Counted from the stretch's first letter, positions 15,914 to 27,432 are shown. The stretch is DNA of 57,732 nt from a bacterium (GCA_030603885.1 JAUVWW010000007.1:1-57732), one strand, 5' to 3'. Notes: generated from the letters alone by a model not told the origin. Made by a program: numbers and translations.

Positions 15914-17488
15914 ATGATGGAAAAGCAAGATCTAATACAATTAGTCGAACAAATGGTACGAAGAAAAATTCGTACTGCAAAAACCTTAGAAAGCCTCAAA
16001 AAAGAATGGGCTAAAGAATTGAGACAAAAAGGCTCTATTTCTAATTCTGAAATTTTAAGAATTTATCGCGATTTGATTAAAAAAGGTAAATTAAAAGAAA
16101 ATAAGACCTTACTTTGGCTTCTTCAAACCCAAAAAATCCGTACTTTATCTGGTATTGCTATAGTAGCCGTACTCACCAAACCTTATCCTTGTCCAGGTGA
16201 GTGTATTTATTGTCCAGATCAAAAAGATATGCCCAAAAGTTATCTAAATGATGAACCAGCAGTGATGAGAGCTATTTTGTGTAAGTTCGACCCTTACAAA
16301 CAAGTTAGAGCTAGAATTAAGATGCTAGAGAATACCGGCCATCCCACTGACAAAATTGAGCTGATAGTTATGGGAGGATGTTTTACCGCTTTACCTAAAA
16401 GATATCAAGAATGGTTTGTTAAAAGATGTTTTGAAGCCGCAAATGAGAAAAAGGGCAAAACCCTAAAAGAGGTTCAAAAAATAAATGAAAAATCTAAACA
16501 CAGAATTATTGGCATAACTTTAGAAACAAGGCCGGATCATATTACACCTGAGGTAGTGAAATGGTTTAGAGAGCTTGGAGCTACCAGAGTAGAGATAGGA
16601 GTACAGAGTCTCTATGACAATGTATTAAAGCTAAACAAACGTGGACATGGGGTTGATGCTGTTGCTAAGGCTACTCATCTACTTAAAGATAGCGGATTTA
16701 AAATCAACTATCACATGATGCCTAATTTACCTGGAAGTACTCCCAGGAAGGATTTAGCTATGTTTAAAAAACTGTTCTCTAACCCTGATTTCCAACCAGA
16801 CATGCTCAAAATTTATCCCTGTGTCTTAACTAGAGAATCAAGACTTTATTCTTGGTGGAAGCAAGGAAAATACAAGCCATACACTGACAGACAACTAATT
16901 AATTTATTAGTTAAAATAAAGCAAGTTATTCCTTCTTATATTAGGATTATGCGACTAGGAAGAGATATTCCAGTACCAGACATTATTGCCGGATGCAAAA
17001 TTTCTAATATTCGAGAGGTGGTGCATAGACAAATGGAAGAGCGAGGAATTGAATGTAAGTGTATTCGTTGCAAAGAGGTTAGAGCTAGAATAAAAGCTAG
17101 AGTGAAATTGTTTAGGCATGACTATCATGCTTCGGACGGCAAAGAAATCTTTCTAACTTTCGAAGATCCAAAAAGACAAACTCTCTTTGCTTTTCTTCGT
17201 CTTAGAATTCCATCATCTTCTTTAGTATTCCCTACTCTACAAGATTCTGCTATTATCCGCGAACTCCATGTTTATGGAGAACTCGTTCCTATCGGCCAGC
17301 ATAAAGCCAAATCTGCTCAGCATTTCGGCTTAGGAAAAAGACTAATGCTAGAAGCAGAAAAAATTGCCAAGAAAGAATCCAGTATTAAAAGAATAGCTGT
17401 TATTTCAGGGGTTGGGGTAAGAGAATATTATAGAAAGTTGGGATATAGGCTGAGAGATACTTATATGCTAAAAAGTTTGACAAGCTAA
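15914..17488 (+). CDS. elp3: Elp3-family radical SAM / GNAT tRNA uridine-modifying enzyme
   Basis: KPYPCPGECIYCPDQKDMPKSYLNDEPA, TLETRPDHI, C-terminal HFGLGKRLMLEAEKIAKKE GNAT motif. Confidence 0.9.
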   Translation: MMEKQDLIQLVEQMVRRKIRTAKTLESLKKEWAKELRQKGSISNSEILRIYRDLIKKGKLKENKTLLWLLQTQKIRTLSGIAIVAVLTKPYPCPGECIYCPDQKDMPKSYLNDEPAVMRAILCKFDPYKQVRARIKMLENTGHPTDKIELIVMGGCFTALPKRYQEWFVKRCFEAANEKKGKTLKEVQKINEKSKHRIIGITLETRPDHITPEVVKWFRELGATRVEIGVQSLYDNVLKLNKRGHGVDAVAKATHLLKDSGFKINYHMMPNLPGSTPRKDLAMFKKLFSNPDFQPDMLKIYPCVLTRESRLYSWWKQGKYKPYTDRQLINLLVKIKQVIPSYIRIMRLGRDIPVPDIIAGCKISNIREVVHRQMEERGIECKCIRCKEVRARIKARVKLFRHDYHASDGKEIFLTFEDPKRQTLFAFLRLRIPSSSLVFPTLQDSAIIRELHVYGELVPIGQHKAKSAQHFGLGKRLMLEAEKIAKKESSIKRIAVISGVGVREYYRKLGYRLRDTYMLKSLTS

Positions 17489-17561
17489 AAATGTTTTGTT
17501 AAGCTAATATGAAGCTCTCTGAACATTTTGATGGTCTATGCAAAGACCAAGGAGGTGTATG

Positions 17562-18041
17562 ATGAAAAAAATATCCGAAACCCAGATAAACAGGTTCATC
17601 AAGCTATTGAGGGAGAAAGGCATTGATGGAGACTTATTTGAACAGTGGCTAAAAATGCCTGATAAACTTGTCTGGTTCCTTAAAAGAATTAATATGATTC
17701 CCAAAGAAAATTCTTACCCTGTAGGTCCAGGGTTAACGATTACTGAAATGAAGAAAATCGCTAACACTTTGGGATTTAGATTTAATGTGAAAGCACCTTT
17801 TGTAGAATATCATAACTGGTTTTGGAAAGAACCACATAGGGTTAAAACACCCTGTGAGAAGTGCGGTTTAAACAAAGATGTCTGGTGTATGTACGCTGAT
17901 TCAGGCCTAACTAACTACTATGATGAATTTTACCATATTTGCCTAGATTGTGGCCACATTGCTCATCAGCAAGAATATGGAGGATCCCCTGGCAATGAAG
18001 GTGATGCATATTGTCCATTTTGTAATTATAAATGGACATAG
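17562..18041 (+). CDS. hypothetical protein with three Cys-pair zinc knuckles
   Basis: CEKCGLNKDVWC, CLDCGHIAHQ, CPFCNYKW; SD aaggaggt. Confidence 0.7.
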   Translation: MKKISETQINRFIKLLREKGIDGDLFEQWLKMPDKLVWFLKRINMIPKENSYPVGPGLTITEMKKIANTLGFRFNVKAPFVEYHNWFWKEPHRVKTPCEKCGLNKDVWCMYADSGLTNYYDEFYHICLDCGHIAHQQEYGGSPGNEGDAYCPFCNYKWT

Positions 18042-18076
18042 AAGATACACTGAAACTTTAGAGAAAGGAGATAAAA

Positions 18077-18304
18077 ATGATTATCTTTCAAACTGACAAG
18101 GGAAAAACAATAGCATTTGATCTCAAACAAGGAAAATTTTTTCTCGTGACCAAATGCGGAACTTACTGTCTTAAAGACATCGAGGGAAAATTCCATCTCT
18201 TTATGATTGAAAGGACTGTGGAAAGAAAAAAGGTGGGTGATAAAGAAATAATTATATTCAAAGTAAAGGAGATACCAGAAGAACAAAACCATTTTTTCAC
18301 TTAG
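18077..18304 (+). CDS. small hypothetical protein
   Basis: 75-aa ORF with SD gagaaaggag, followed by terminator. Confidence 0.6.
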   Translation: MIIFQTDKGKTIAFDLKQGKFFLVTKCGTYCLKDIEGKFHLFMIERTVERKKVGDKEIIIFKVKEIPEEQNHFFT

Positions 18305-18307
18305 TCA

Positions 18308-18334
18308 ATAAGCCCAGTTTTTACTGGGCTTTCT
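18308..18334 (+). terminator. rho-independent terminator
   Basis: aaGCCCAGtttttaCTGGGCttt. Confidence 0.7.
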
Positions 18335-18368
18335 TGTTAAAAATATTATTTTTTGTTAATATAAAACT

Positions 18369-18629
18369 ATGAAGAAAAAAACTCATCCAAAATGGTATCC
18401 CAAAGCTAAAATCATCTGTGCCTGTGGAAATGTCATAGAGACAGGTTCCACCGTGCCTGAAATGCATGTGGAGATTTGTTCTGCCTGCCATCCTCTTTAT
18501 ACTGGAAAACATAAATTAGTAGATGTAGCTGGAAGGGTGGATAAATTTAAGGCCAAGCTAGAAGCAGCTAAGAAAATTAAGGCCGAGAAAAAAGCAAAGA
18601 AAAAGGAGAAGAAGAAGGCTAAAAAATAG
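18369..18629 (+). CDS. rpmE: 50S ribosomal protein L31 with Lys-rich C-terminal tail
   Basis: [44 protein letters not shown]. Confidence 0.93.
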   Translation: MKKKTHPKWYPKAKIICACGNVIETGSTVPEMHVEICSACHPLYTGKHKLVDVAGRVDKFKAKLEAAKKIKAEKKAKKKEKKKAKK

Positions 18630-18690
18630 TCTATTTATAATAAATAATAGAATCAGAGTTTTTATGTTTGGCTCTGATTTTATGTTATAA

Positions 18691-18740
18691 TATGAACGAA
18701 GTGAATATTTCAAGGTTCTGCGAAGCAGGTTCTTATAATA
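18691..18740 (+). promoter_or_regulatory. GCGAAGC leader element upstream of prfA
   Basis: caaggttctGCGAAGCaggttcttata in predicted 5' UTR (ext -10 TGTTATAAT ending 18691); second copy upstream of rplY. Confidence 0.5.
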
Positions 18741-18753
18741 AAAAAGATATACT

Positions 18754-19821
18754 ATGGTTAATCAACTTAAAAATCTTCAAAAAGAATACCAAGACCTTAC
18801 TAAAAAACTCAGCTCTCCTGAGTTAATTTCTGATCCAAAAAAATATAAAGAGATCGCTAAAAGACAGCGTGAATTAGAAGAGCTAATAGCTAAGATGCAA
18901 AATTTGAAAAAGATAGAAAAAGATTTGGCTAAAGCAGTTGATATGATAGAAAAAGAAAAAGAACCTGAGCTAAAAAGAATGGCTGAAGAAGAGGCAACTA
19001 AACTAGAAAAAGATTTAAAACGTATTAGGAAAGAAATAGACATTGCCCTTTTGCCAAAAGACCCCAATGATACCAAGAATGCCATTATGGAGATCAGAGC
19101 TGGTACTGGAGGAGAAGAAGCTGCCCTGTTTGCTTCTGATCTTTTTAGAATGTATTCTCGGTATGCAGAAAACAAAAGATGGAAAGTTGATGTTATGAAC
19201 TCTAATCGAACAGGTCTTGGAGGACTTAAAGAAATAATATTTAAAGTAGACGGAGAAGAAGTTTATGGAGATCTAAAATATGAAAGTGGAGTTCACCGAG
19301 TTCAAAGAGTACCCGTTACCGAAAAAATAGGAAGAATTCATACTTCAGCCGCCTCAGTAGTTGTTCTTCCAGAAGCAGAAGAACCTGACGTAAGAATTGA
19401 TCCTAACGATTTAAGAATCGACACTTTTAGAGCTTCTGGGCCAGGAGGACAATATGTCCAAAAAACCTCCTCGGCTGTAAGAGTTACCCACCTGCCCACC
19501 GGAATAATAGTTGCCTGCCAAGATGAAAGATCACAGCTCAAAAACCGAGAGAAAGCAATGAGAGTTCTATGCTCTCGACTCCTTGATCAAGAGCAAGAGA
19601 GACAAAGAAAAGAAAGAGGCCAAGTAAGAAAAATCCAAATTGGAACAGGAGATCGTTCAGAAAAAATCAGAACTTATAATTTTCCTCAGGATAGGGTTAC
19701 GGATCATAGAATAAAATTATCCTTACATGGCTTGCCAGACATTTTAGGAGGTAAGTTAGATGAATTGATTGGAAAATTAAAAGAGGAAAATCAAAGAAGA
19801 TTGCTAAAACAAGTAAAATAA
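18754..19821 (+). CDS. prfA: peptide chain release factor 1
   Basis: [33 protein letters not shown] motif. Confidence 0.97.
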   Translation: MVNQLKNLQKEYQDLTKKLSSPELISDPKKYKEIAKRQRELEELIAKMQNLKKIEKDLAKAVDMIEKEKEPELKRMAEEEATKLEKDLKRIRKEIDIALLPKDPNDTKNAIMEIRAGTGGEEAALFASDLFRMYSRYAENKRWKVDVMNSNRTGLGGLKEIIFKVDGEEVYGDLKYESGVHRVQRVPVTEKIGRIHTSAASVVVLPEAEEPDVRIDPNDLRIDTFRASGPGGQYVQKTSSAVRVTHLPTGIIVACQDERSQLKNREKAMRVLCSRLLDQEQERQRKERGQVRKIQIGTGDRSEKIRTYNFPQDRVTDHRIKLSLHGLPDILGGKLDELIGKLKEENQRRLLKQVK

Positions 19822-19833
19822 TCCTAAGTTGAT

Positions 19834-21018
19834 ATGGCTCTAAACTTTGTAAAAAACCTAAAAGAAACAGGCCATAAACTAACTGCCAAGGAAATATTCT
19901 CTATCCTTGGCTTATTTTTAGCCTGGAGAGCAGTGCTTCAGTTTATTGCTTATCTGGGAATATTTAGACTTAACCTTAATCCAGACTTTACCTCTTGTTG
20001 GAAGCCTGGATTCTCTTCTTGGTACACTTGGTGGATTAGATGGGACTCTGGTTGGTATTTGTCTATAGTAGAAAGAGGATACTATTTTGAAGGAGCAGAA
20101 AACTTTTCTAATGTTTCTTTTTTTCCTCTCTATCCCCTACTTGTAAAATACTTAGGATGGATTTTTGGTGGAAATTATTTACTTTGTGGAGTGATAGTTT
20201 CTAACTTGGCTTTGCTTTTTGCTTGTTTTTATTTATATAAACTAGCTAGGATAGATACTAAATCGAATTCAGCCTTTAGGTCTGTTCTTTATTTATTAAT
20301 TTTTCCTGCTGCTGTATTTTTCGCTTCTATGTATACAGAATCTCTGTTTTTACTAACTTGTCTGGCTGCCTTTTATCATGCCCGAAAAAATGAATGGACA
20401 TTGGCTTGTGTTTGGGGATTTTTTGCTGCCTTAACAAAATCTTTAGGTGTATTTTTAGTTTTAGCTTTGCTTTTGGAATATTTTGAACAAAGAAAGTTTA
20501 ATTTTAAAAAGATTAGATGGAATATTTTAAATCTGGCTCTTGTACCTTGTGGCCTAGGAGCTTTTATGTGGTATCTCTGGAAGAGATTTGGAAATGCCTG
20601 GCTATTTCTCCAAGCACAGAAAGCCTGGAACAGAACATCCTCTATTTCTTTAGCTAATATAGGTCGGAGTGTAATAGATCACATAAAAGCTATTCGGGGT
20701 GGAGAGCCAAATATAGCCATGCGTATTGCTCAAAGTTTTGAACTATTTTCTTTCATTCTTTTTATATTCCTATGTGTAATAGTCTTTCTAAAATTAAGAA
20801 AATCTTATGCTTTGTATATGGTCTTTGGTCTAATTCTATCGCCCTTAACTAAATCTTTAATGAGCATGAACAGATATGTGCTAGTTCTCTTCCCTGCCTT
20901 TATACTTCTTGCTCTGTGGGGTAAAAATAAAGTGATAAATTATGCCATAGTAATGTTATTCTCTATGCTTTTAGCCCTGAATACGATAATGTTTGTTAAT
21001 TCGTATTGGGTAGGATGA
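19834..21018 (+). CDS. PIG-V/Gpi18-like mannosyltransferase family membrane protein
   Basis: WWIRWDSGWYLSIVERGYYF ... NVSFFPLYPLLVKYLGW; multi-TM. Confidence 0.78.
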   Translation: MALNFVKNLKETGHKLTAKEIFSILGLFLAWRAVLQFIAYLGIFRLNLNPDFTSCWKPGFSSWYTWWIRWDSGWYLSIVERGYYFEGAENFSNVSFFPLYPLLVKYLGWIFGGNYLLCGVIVSNLALLFACFYLYKLARIDTKSNSAFRSVLYLLIFPAAVFFASMYTESLFLLTCLAAFYHARKNEWTLACVWGFFAALTKSLGVFLVLALLLEYFEQRKFNFKKIRWNILNLALVPCGLGAFMWYLWKRFGNAWLFLQAQKAWNRTSSISLANIGRSVIDHIKAIRGGEPNIAMRIAQSFELFSFILFIFLCVIVFLKLRKSYALYMVFGLILSPLTKSLMSMNRYVLVLFPAFILLALWGKNKVINYAIVMLFSMLLALNTIMFVNSYWVG

Positions 21019-21863
21019 CTATCAAGCAAGCTTTAAAACTAGCCTCGGGCAAACTTAGAAAAGTAACCGATAATTCTTGGATTGATGCCGAGGTTCTTTT
21101 ATGCTATACGCTAAAAAGAAATAAATCTTGGTTGTATACTTACCCAAATAAAAAATTAACGCCTGGCCAATACCAAAGCTTTCAGAAACTTATTAAACAT
21201 AGATTAAGACACGAACCAATAGCTTATATTACCCAACTCAAAGAATTCTATGGCCTAGATTTTTATGTAGATAGAAGAGTAATGGTACCTCGGCCAGAGA
21301 CGGAATTATTAATTGATGAAGTGATTTCTCTTATTACGGCGCTAGGTAACGTTGTAACAGTAGCTGACATAGGAACTGGGAGTGGCTGTATAGCTATTGC
21401 TTTGGCTAAACACTTAAATAAAATTAAAATCTATGCCACTGATATTTCCAGTAGTATCCTCAGATTAGCCAAAAAGAATGCTAGAAAACATAAGGTGCTA
21501 ACGGAAATTACTTTCTTAAAAGGTGACCTTCTCCATCCGCTGAAAAATCGTAAAATCGGCATCATCGTAGCCAATCTCCCTTATCTAGCTACCAAACAAT
21601 GGCTTTCAACTAAACCAGATATTAAACTTTATGAACCTCGAGAAGCCTTAGATGGCGGAAAAGATGGCCTGGATTATATTAGAGAATTACTTTATCAAGC
21701 TTCAAAAAGAAAAGATATCAAAGCCATAACCCTAGAAATAGGAGGAAAAAGACAGACCAATAAAATTAAAAAAATAGCCAAGAAATATTGGTCAAAATGT
21801 AAGACAAAAATAAAGAAAGATCTAAGAGGACTAGACCGAGTAGTAATAATTTCTATCGCATAA
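21015..21863 (+). CDS. prmC: peptide chain release factor N5-glutamine methyltransferase
   Basis: ADIGTGSGCIAIALAKHL, NLPY motif, LEPREALDGGKDGLDYIREL; ATGA overlap with upstream gene. Confidence 0.93.
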   Translation: MTIKQALKLASGKLRKVTDNSWIDAEVLLCYTLKRNKSWLYTYPNKKLTPGQYQSFQKLIKHRLRHEPIAYITQLKEFYGLDFYVDRRVMVPRPETELLIDEVISLITALGNVVTVADIGTGSGCIAIALAKHLNKIKIYATDISSSILRLAKKNARKHKVLTEITFLKGDLLHPLKNRKIGIIVANLPYLATKQWLSTKPDIKLYEPREALDGGKDGLDYIRELLYQASKRKDIKAITLEIGGKRQTNKIKKIAKKYWSKCKTKIKKDLRGLDRVVIISIA

Positions 21864-21873
21864 CCGAACAATA

Positions 21874-21907
21874 ATATAAAGCCGAGCTTTTGCCCGGCCT
21901 TATATTT
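21874..21907. terminator. hairpin terminator between convergent genes
   Basis: ataaaGCCGAGCttttGCCCGGCcttat. Confidence 0.6.
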
Positions 21908-21923
21908 GCTAGATTATTAATTG

Positions 21924-22988
21924 TTAGTTGTATTCCACTGGCCTTTCCGGTGGCACAATCTCAATCCAGGTTTGGCCTCTGTTAAATTCGACTTCTCTGC
22001 CATCAGCATCATAAAACTTTGCCCTTGCTTCTCGAGATCCCTTTTTCCAAGTTCCCTCAATCACTTCTCCGTCTCTAAAAACCAAAGCTTTTCCTTCGCC
22101 AATGGTGTCCATAGTTAATCTACCCACTGCATCTTGAACGCTAGAGGAGACATATTGTACCACTACATTCTTGGCTGTATATTGTTTTCCGGTAATTTTA
22201 TCTTTGTGAGCCGTACCTCCCATGCTTCTTAAATAGTGGTTATTTTCTCTGTCGTAGCTATATTCAACTAACCAACTCCTTGAAGAAAAATCAATTTTAA
22301 TAAACTTTTCATCCGAGGGTCTTTCTTCTGATGCCTTATCATCTTTAAATTTCCAAGATTCAAAGGTTGGCTTTTGTTCTTTTAGACCACAGTCTAAAAC
22401 AGCATGGTCAAGGAGTTTTGAAGAAGTAAAAAGATTGTGAGGAGCGTATCTGGTCTTGTCTCTCCAGAAAAATCTAGAACCACCTGTAATTTGATCTATA
22501 TCCTTAATCCCTCTGGTCCCAATGGCACCTAGGGCTTCATTTGATCCTCCACAGTGAGCATATAAAGCATCCAATTCTTTAACCCAGTCTAGATAATAGG
22601 GCCTGGCAGATCTTACTGGACCAATCTCTTCTGTTCTGTGTGATGCCTCATATACAGCCATAAATCTGGTACATCCTCCTTCGACCAAAGCCTCATAAAC
22701 TAATCCTGCTTTGTCTAGACCCGAATGAGGTCTGGCTGTAGTCATATTATCAATCATAACAGCCACTGGCCAAAAATTAGCCGCAACTGGATCAACCAGT
22801 ACTCCATCTAGCCTTCGAGGAACAAAACCTTCTTCAGCTGCTCTCCTCCCAATCATACCTCCAAATTCTAATTTTCCTATCCTGGCTAAATAGCCAATCC
22901 AAATAATAACTCCTGCTGCTACAACTGCTATGATAGCCAGATAAATAATAGATTTTTTTCTTTTTTGAGCTGGGTTTGTCAGTTCCAT
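21924..22988 (-). CDS. DUF3048 (YerB-like) membrane-anchored protein
   Basis: VMIDNMTTARPHSGLDKAGLVYEALVEGGCTRFMAVYEA, GPVRSARPYYLDWVKELDALYAHCGGS. Confidence 0.88.
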   Translation of the reverse strand: MELTNPAQKRKKSIIYLAIIAVVAAGVIIWIGYLARIGKLEFGGMIGRRAAEEGFVPRRLDGVLVDPVAANFWPVAVMIDNMTTARPHSGLDKAGLVYEALVEGGCTRFMAVYEASHRTEEIGPVRSARPYYLDWVKELDALYAHCGGSNEALGAIGTRGIKDIDQITGGSRFFWRDKTRYAPHNLFTSSKLLDHAVLDCGLKEQKPTFESWKFKDDKASEERPSDEKFIKIDFSSRSWLVEYSYDRENNHYLRSMGGTAHKDKITGKQYTAKNVVVQYVSSSVQDAVGRLTMDTIGEGKALVFRDGEVIEGTWKKGSREARAKFYDADGREVEFNRGQTWIEIVPPERPVEYN

Positions 22989-23016
22989 ATATTTTTGTTA
23001 AGTGATTTACTCTAAT

Positions 23017-23045
23017 ATTTTAGCATATCTAAAAACATTTTACAA
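23017..23045 (-). promoter_or_regulatory. sigma70-type promoter
   Basis: TTGTAA-N17(ending TATGC)-TAAAAT on minus strand. Confidence 0.55.
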
Positions 23046-23072
23046 GGTTAAAAGATATCCACAGAAATCATT

Positions 23073-23101
23073 TTGACAAGGCTTAAAACACAGGTTATGC
23101 T
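23073..23101 (+). promoter_or_regulatory. sigma70-type promoter
   Basis: TTGACA-N17-TATGCT upstream of 23145. Confidence 0.5.
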
Positions 23102-23144
23102 AAATCTGATATTATTTAAAAGATGCTAAACTATCAGGAAGGAG

Positions 23145-23498
23145 GTGAGTAAAATGCCAAATGGAATACCTGAAGCTCCAAAACCACCAGAAGCTCCTAC
23201 TCCACCACCAGCTGCACCAGCAGCAGCTCCAGCTCCCTGCAAACCACCAGAACCAAGGGCCTTGTTTTATGTTATTTCTTTCTTTATTAGCTTGTTTGGA
23301 ATTATCTTTGGAATTGTTTATTTAACTAAACCCGAGCCAGAATGTAAAAGATTTGGAAGAAACTGTCTGCTTTGGGGGATTATTCCGCCCATTGTCTTCT
23401 TCATTCTTTGGTTTATCATAGTATTTTTAATAATTGGAGTGGGGGTAATGACTGCACCTGTATTAGAAGAACTGGAAACGGCTTTATTCCTTTCGTAA
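23145..23498 (+). CDS. Pro/Ala-rich N-terminus membrane protein
   Basis: PEAPKPPEAPTPPPAAPAAAPAP then two TM segments; SD gaaggaggtg. Confidence 0.75.
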   Translation: MSKMPNGIPEAPKPPEAPTPPPAAPAAAPAPCKPPEPRALFYVISFFISLFGIIFGIVYLTKPEPECKRFGRNCLLWGIIPPIVFFILWFIIVFLIIGVGVMTAPVLEELETALFLS

Positions 23499-23574
23499 AT
23501 AAACATTTAAATAAAACCTATCAAAAAAGGCAGCTGTTTTGCTGTCTTTTTGTTACTCGCGAATTACTAGCGAG

Positions 23575-24189
23575 CTACCTAATCACTTCTTTAACTCTCA
23601 TTAAACTAGAAAAAGCTGACCTCTCTTGCTCTTCAAGTTTCATAGTAATATATTTGGCTGTCTCTTCTAAATTAGGAATAAGAACATACTCTAAGGCATT
23701 AACTCTTCTTCGAGTCCGTTCGGCTTCCTGAGCTAAAAGAGAGGCTGAGTGTTCAATTTGGGCTAATTTTACCATATCTTCTAAAGCTTCAGAAAATAAT
23801 TTCATGGATAAATCCAACTCTTGGGGCGTAGATACTAGGCCATAGCAAAGCCAATCTCCTTCCAGCTTAGATTTAAATTGAGGTATTCTAACACTCATTA
23901 CATTTTCTGTTCCTACCTCCAAAGATAATTTTTGTGAAGGATAAGACAAAGATTCTTCACAAACTTCTGGTCTCATGTTAGCAGCAGCAAATAAAAAAGT
24001 CCTAAAAGCTTTGGCTAATTTTTGATCGATAGTCTCTCTTAATGTCTTTGTTTCTTTGATTATCTCCATAAACTTCTTCATCAGCCCATCTCGCTTTTCT
24101 TTTAAAAGCTTGTGACCACGCTTAGCTACCGCTGTTCGCTTCTTCAATTTTATAAGTTCCATCCGGGTGGGATTGATATTTAACCTCAT
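23575..24189 (-). CDS. V/A-type ATP synthase subunit D
   Basis: MRLNINPTRMELIKLKKRTAVAKRGHKLLKEKRDGLM; RTRRRVNALEYVLIP. Confidence 0.95.
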   Translation of the reverse strand: MRLNINPTRMELIKLKKRTAVAKRGHKLLKEKRDGLMKKFMEIIKETKTLRETIDQKLAKAFRTFLFAAANMRPEVCEESLSYPSQKLSLEVGTENVMSVRIPQFKSKLEGDWLCYGLVSTPQELDLSMKLFSEALEDMVKLAQIEHSASLLAQEAERTRRRVNALEYVLIPNLEETAKYITMKLEEQERSAFSSLMRVKEVIR

Positions 24190-24203
24190 ACTAGATTACT
24201 AAG

Positions 24204-25592
24204 TTACTTTTTTACTTTGGGCATATACTTCTCAATTTGCTCTTCCTTGACACGCTTCAACTCAGATCTTGGCAGAATGGTAAGTAATTTCCACCCTAAA
24301 TCCAAAGTCTCATCAACAGTTCTGTCCTCGAACTCTCCTTGTCTGACAAACTTATCTTCAAATCCATCAGCAAACTTGGAGAATTTTTTATCCATGTCTG
24401 TCAGAGCTGCTTCTCCTAAAATTACAGCTAGCTCCTTGGCTTCTTTTCCTGAAGCATAAGCTGCATAAAGCTGGTTGGAAATTCCAGCATGGTCTTCTCT
24501 AGTTTTGTCTGGACCAATCCCCTTGTCTTTGAGTCGAGACAGAGATGGCAGGACGTCCACTGGAGGATAAATTCCTCGCATGTGTAGGCCTCGATCGATC
24601 ATGATCTGACCTTCTGTAATATAGCCAGTTAAATCTGGAATAGGATGAGTCTTATCATCTTCAGGCATGGCTAAAACTGGAATTTGAGTAATTGATCCCT
24701 TTTTACCTTTGATTCTGCCGGCTCTTTCATAAAGAGTAGCTAGATCAGTATAAAGATAACCAGGATAACCACGTCTGCCAGGAATCTCTTTTCTAGCCGC
24801 TGAAATTTCCCGCAGAGCCTGAGCATAGTTAGTCATATCAGTCAAGATAACTAGAATATGCATGTCTTTCTCAAAAGCTAAATATTCGGCACAAGTTAAA
24901 GCCATACGAGGCAAGGTAATACGCTCAACTACTGGATCATCAGCCAGATTAATATAAAGTACTGCTCTCTCAATAGCACCGGTTTGTCTAAATTGATTAA
25001 TAAAGTATTGAGCTTCTTCAAAGGTAATTCCCATAGCTCCAAAGACAACAGCAAACTTAGCCTTTTCTGCTCCTTTTCCAATCACTTTAGCCTGACGAGC
25101 AATTTGAGCTGCTAAGCGGTTGTGAGGAAGACCAGAGCCGGAGAAAATAGGAAGTTTTTGTCCTCGAACCAAAGGGTTCATTCCGTCAATTGAGGAAACC
25201 CCGGTTTGAATAAAATCAGTAGGATAATCTCGGGCATAGGGATTAATAGGATTTCCTCCAATGTCTAACTTTTTTTCTGGGATAATTTCAGGCCCGCCAT
25301 CTTTTGGTCTTCCTGCTCCATCAAAAACACGACCTAGCATATCTATGGATACAGGAAGCTCTAATCCTCTACCTAAAAACTTAGCCTTAGCTCCTTCAAC
25401 CACCAAACCTCTGGTAGCTTCGAACATCTGAACTACTGCCCTATCCCGGTCAATTTCCAAAACTCTTCCTCGTCTTCTTTCTCCAGAAGGCAATTCTACC
25501 TCGACCATCTCTTCAAATTTAACATCAGAGACCTTTTCCACAATTAAAAGAGGTCCTGATACTTCGGTGACTGTTTTGTAAGCTTTAAGCAT
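24204..25592 (-). CDS. V/A-type ATP synthase subunit B
   Basis: [53 protein letters not shown]. Confidence 0.97.
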   Translation of the reverse strand: MLKAYKTVTEVSGPLLIVEKVSDVKFEEMVEVELPSGERRRGRVLEIDRDRAVVQMFEATRGLVVEGAKAKFLGRGLELPVSIDMLGRVFDGAGRPKDGGPEIIPEKKLDIGGNPINPYARDYPTDFIQTGVSSIDGMNPLVRGQKLPIFSGSGLPHNRLAAQIARQAKVIGKGAEKAKFAVVFGAMGITFEEAQYFINQFRQTGAIERAVLYINLADDPVVERITLPRMALTCAEYLAFEKDMHILVILTDMTNYAQALREISAARKEIPGRRGYPGYLYTDLATLYERAGRIKGKKGSITQIPVLAMPEDDKTHPIPDLTGYITEGQIMIDRGLHMRGIYPPVDVLPSLSRLKDKGIGPDKTREDHAGISNQLYAAYASGKEAKELAVILGEAALTDMDKKFSKFADGFEDKFVRQGEFEDRTVDETLDLGWKLLTILPRSELKRVKEEQIEKYMPKVKK

Positions 25593-25634
25593 ATTTTTTA
25601 AAAATTAGGAATTTAGTAATTAGTAACTTAAACG

Positions 25635-27407
25635 CTACTTCTCTACTTTCACTCCCTCAATCACCTTCCCAATCTCCCCCACCAACTTTTCCAAATCACC
25701 CATCTTCTTTTCTTCAACAAATTTGGCTTTGGCGATTTTTTCTTTGATGGGAAGAGTTAATATCTTCTCTAGTTCTACTCCTCTATCTAAAGCTTCTAGT
25801 CCTTTTTGGTGGAAAGTTAAAATTATCTTTAACATCCAATAATCTTTTTTCAAAGAGGTATAAGTATCTATGGGATCAAAGGCATTCTGCTGTAAAAAGT
25901 CTTCTCTGATAGATTTAGCAGTATCTAAAACAAGCTGTTCTTTAAGAGACAAGGCTTCCACTCCCACAAGTCTGACAATCTCTTTAAGTGAATCTTCCTG
26001 CTGTAAAATAACCATAGCTTCTGTCCTTAGCTCAACCCAATCCTCAGCCACTTTTTCTTTCATATAAGGTTCTATTTCTTTGGCATACAAAGAATAGCTA
26101 GTAAGCCAATTAATAGCTGGAAAATGACGTCGAGAGGCTAAAGCATCATCCAGACCCCAAAAGACCTTAGTTACTCGCAAAGTATTTTGGGAAACAGGTT
26201 CAGAAAGATCTCCTCCTGGAGGGCTAACTGCTCCAATGACAGATAGACTCCCTTCTCTTTTTTCAGATCCTAAACAAATCACCCTTCCTGCTCTCTCATA
26301 AAAAGCAGCGGTACGAGATCCTAAATAAGCAGGGTAGGCTTCCTCACCAGGCATCTCTTCAAGTCTTCCTGAAATCTCACGCAAAGCCTCGGCCCATCTT
26401 GAGGTAGAATCTGCCATTAGAGCTACTTTATATCCCATGTCTCTGAAATATTCACCAATGGTAATACCAGTATAAATAGATGCCTCCCGAGCGGCTACTG
26501 GCATATTGGAAGTATTGGCAATAAGGACAGTCCTTTTCATTAAAGGCTCGCCTGTCCGAGGATCTTTTAGCTCAGGAAACTCTAAAAGCACATCAGTCAT
26601 CTCATTTCCCCGCTCACCACAACCGACAAAAATAACGATATCCGCATCAGCCCATTTGGAAAGTTGGTGTTGAACTACCGTCTTTCCACTGCCAAAGGGA
26701 CCCGGGATACAAGCAGTGCCTCCTTTAGTAATAGGAAAGAAAGCATCAATAACTCGCTGTCCAGTAACCAAGGGTTCGATAGGAATTAATTCCTCCTTAG
26801 TTGGTCTTTCTTTTCTCACCGGCCACTTCTGATACATCTTTAGATCATCTATTTTTCCTTCTTTATTTTTGACTTTGGCAATGACTTCCTCTATAGTAAA
26901 ATTTCCTTTTTTTATTTCTTGAATGGTACCAGAAATTCTTGGTGGAACTAAAACTTTATGTTCTATTAATGTAGTTTCCTGGACTGTACCTAATGCATCT
27001 CCTTCTTCAACTTTATCTCCCTTTTTAACTTTAGGAACAAATTCCCACTTTTTTGTTCTAGATAATCCAGGAACTTCTACACCGCGAGCAATAAAAGCTC
27101 CAGTTTGTTTCTCAAGAACATCTAGAGGTCTTTGGATTCCATCATAAAAGGTCTCAAGAAGTCCTGGTCCAAGCTCAACTCTCAAAGGAGCTCCAGTTCT
27201 ATAAACCGGCTCGCCTGGTCCAATACCTGAAGTTGATTCATAAACCTGAATAGAAGCTTTATCTCCTTCAAGCTCAATGATTTCTCCAATTAATTTTTCT
27301 TTAGATACTTTTACTACTTCATACATCTCAGCCCCCTCCATGCCTTCTGCTACTACTAGGGGTCCTGAAACTTTGGTGATGGTACCTATTTTTTGTTCCC
27401 GTTGCAT
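25635..27407 (-). CDS. V/A-type ATP synthase catalytic subunit A
   Basis: [41 protein letters not shown]. Confidence 0.97.
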   Translation of the reverse strand: MQREQKIGTITKVSGPLVVAEGMEGAEMYEVVKVSKEKLIGEIIELEGDKASIQVYESTSGIGPGEPVYRTGAPLRVELGPGLLETFYDGIQRPLDVLEKQTGAFIARGVEVPGLSRTKKWEFVPKVKKGDKVEEGDALGTVQETTLIEHKVLVPPRISGTIQEIKKGNFTIEEVIAKVKNKEGKIDDLKMYQKWPVRKERPTKEELIPIEPLVTGQRVIDAFFPITKGGTACIPGPFGSGKTVVQHQLSKWADADIVIFVGCGERGNEMTDVLLEFPELKDPRTGEPLMKRTVLIANTSNMPVAAREASIYTGITIGEYFRDMGYKVALMADSTSRWAEALREISGRLEEMPGEEAYPAYLGSRTAAFYERAGRVICLGSEKREGSLSVIGAVSPPGGDLSEPVSQNTLRVTKVFWGLDDALASRRHFPAINWLTSYSLYAKEIEPYMKEKVAEDWVELRTEAMVILQQEDSLKEIVRLVGVEALSLKEQLVLDTAKSIREDFLQQNAFDPIDTYTSLKKDYWMLKIILTFHQKGLEALDRGVELEKILTLPIKEKIAKAKFVEEKKMGDLEKLVGEIGKVIEGVKVEK

Positions 27408-27432
27408 ATTTTTTCTTTAAAATTTCAAATAA

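Noticed and set aside
18777-19541. Minus-strand ORFs inside prfA
   Set aside because: Shadow ORFs of a strongly conserved gene on the other strand.
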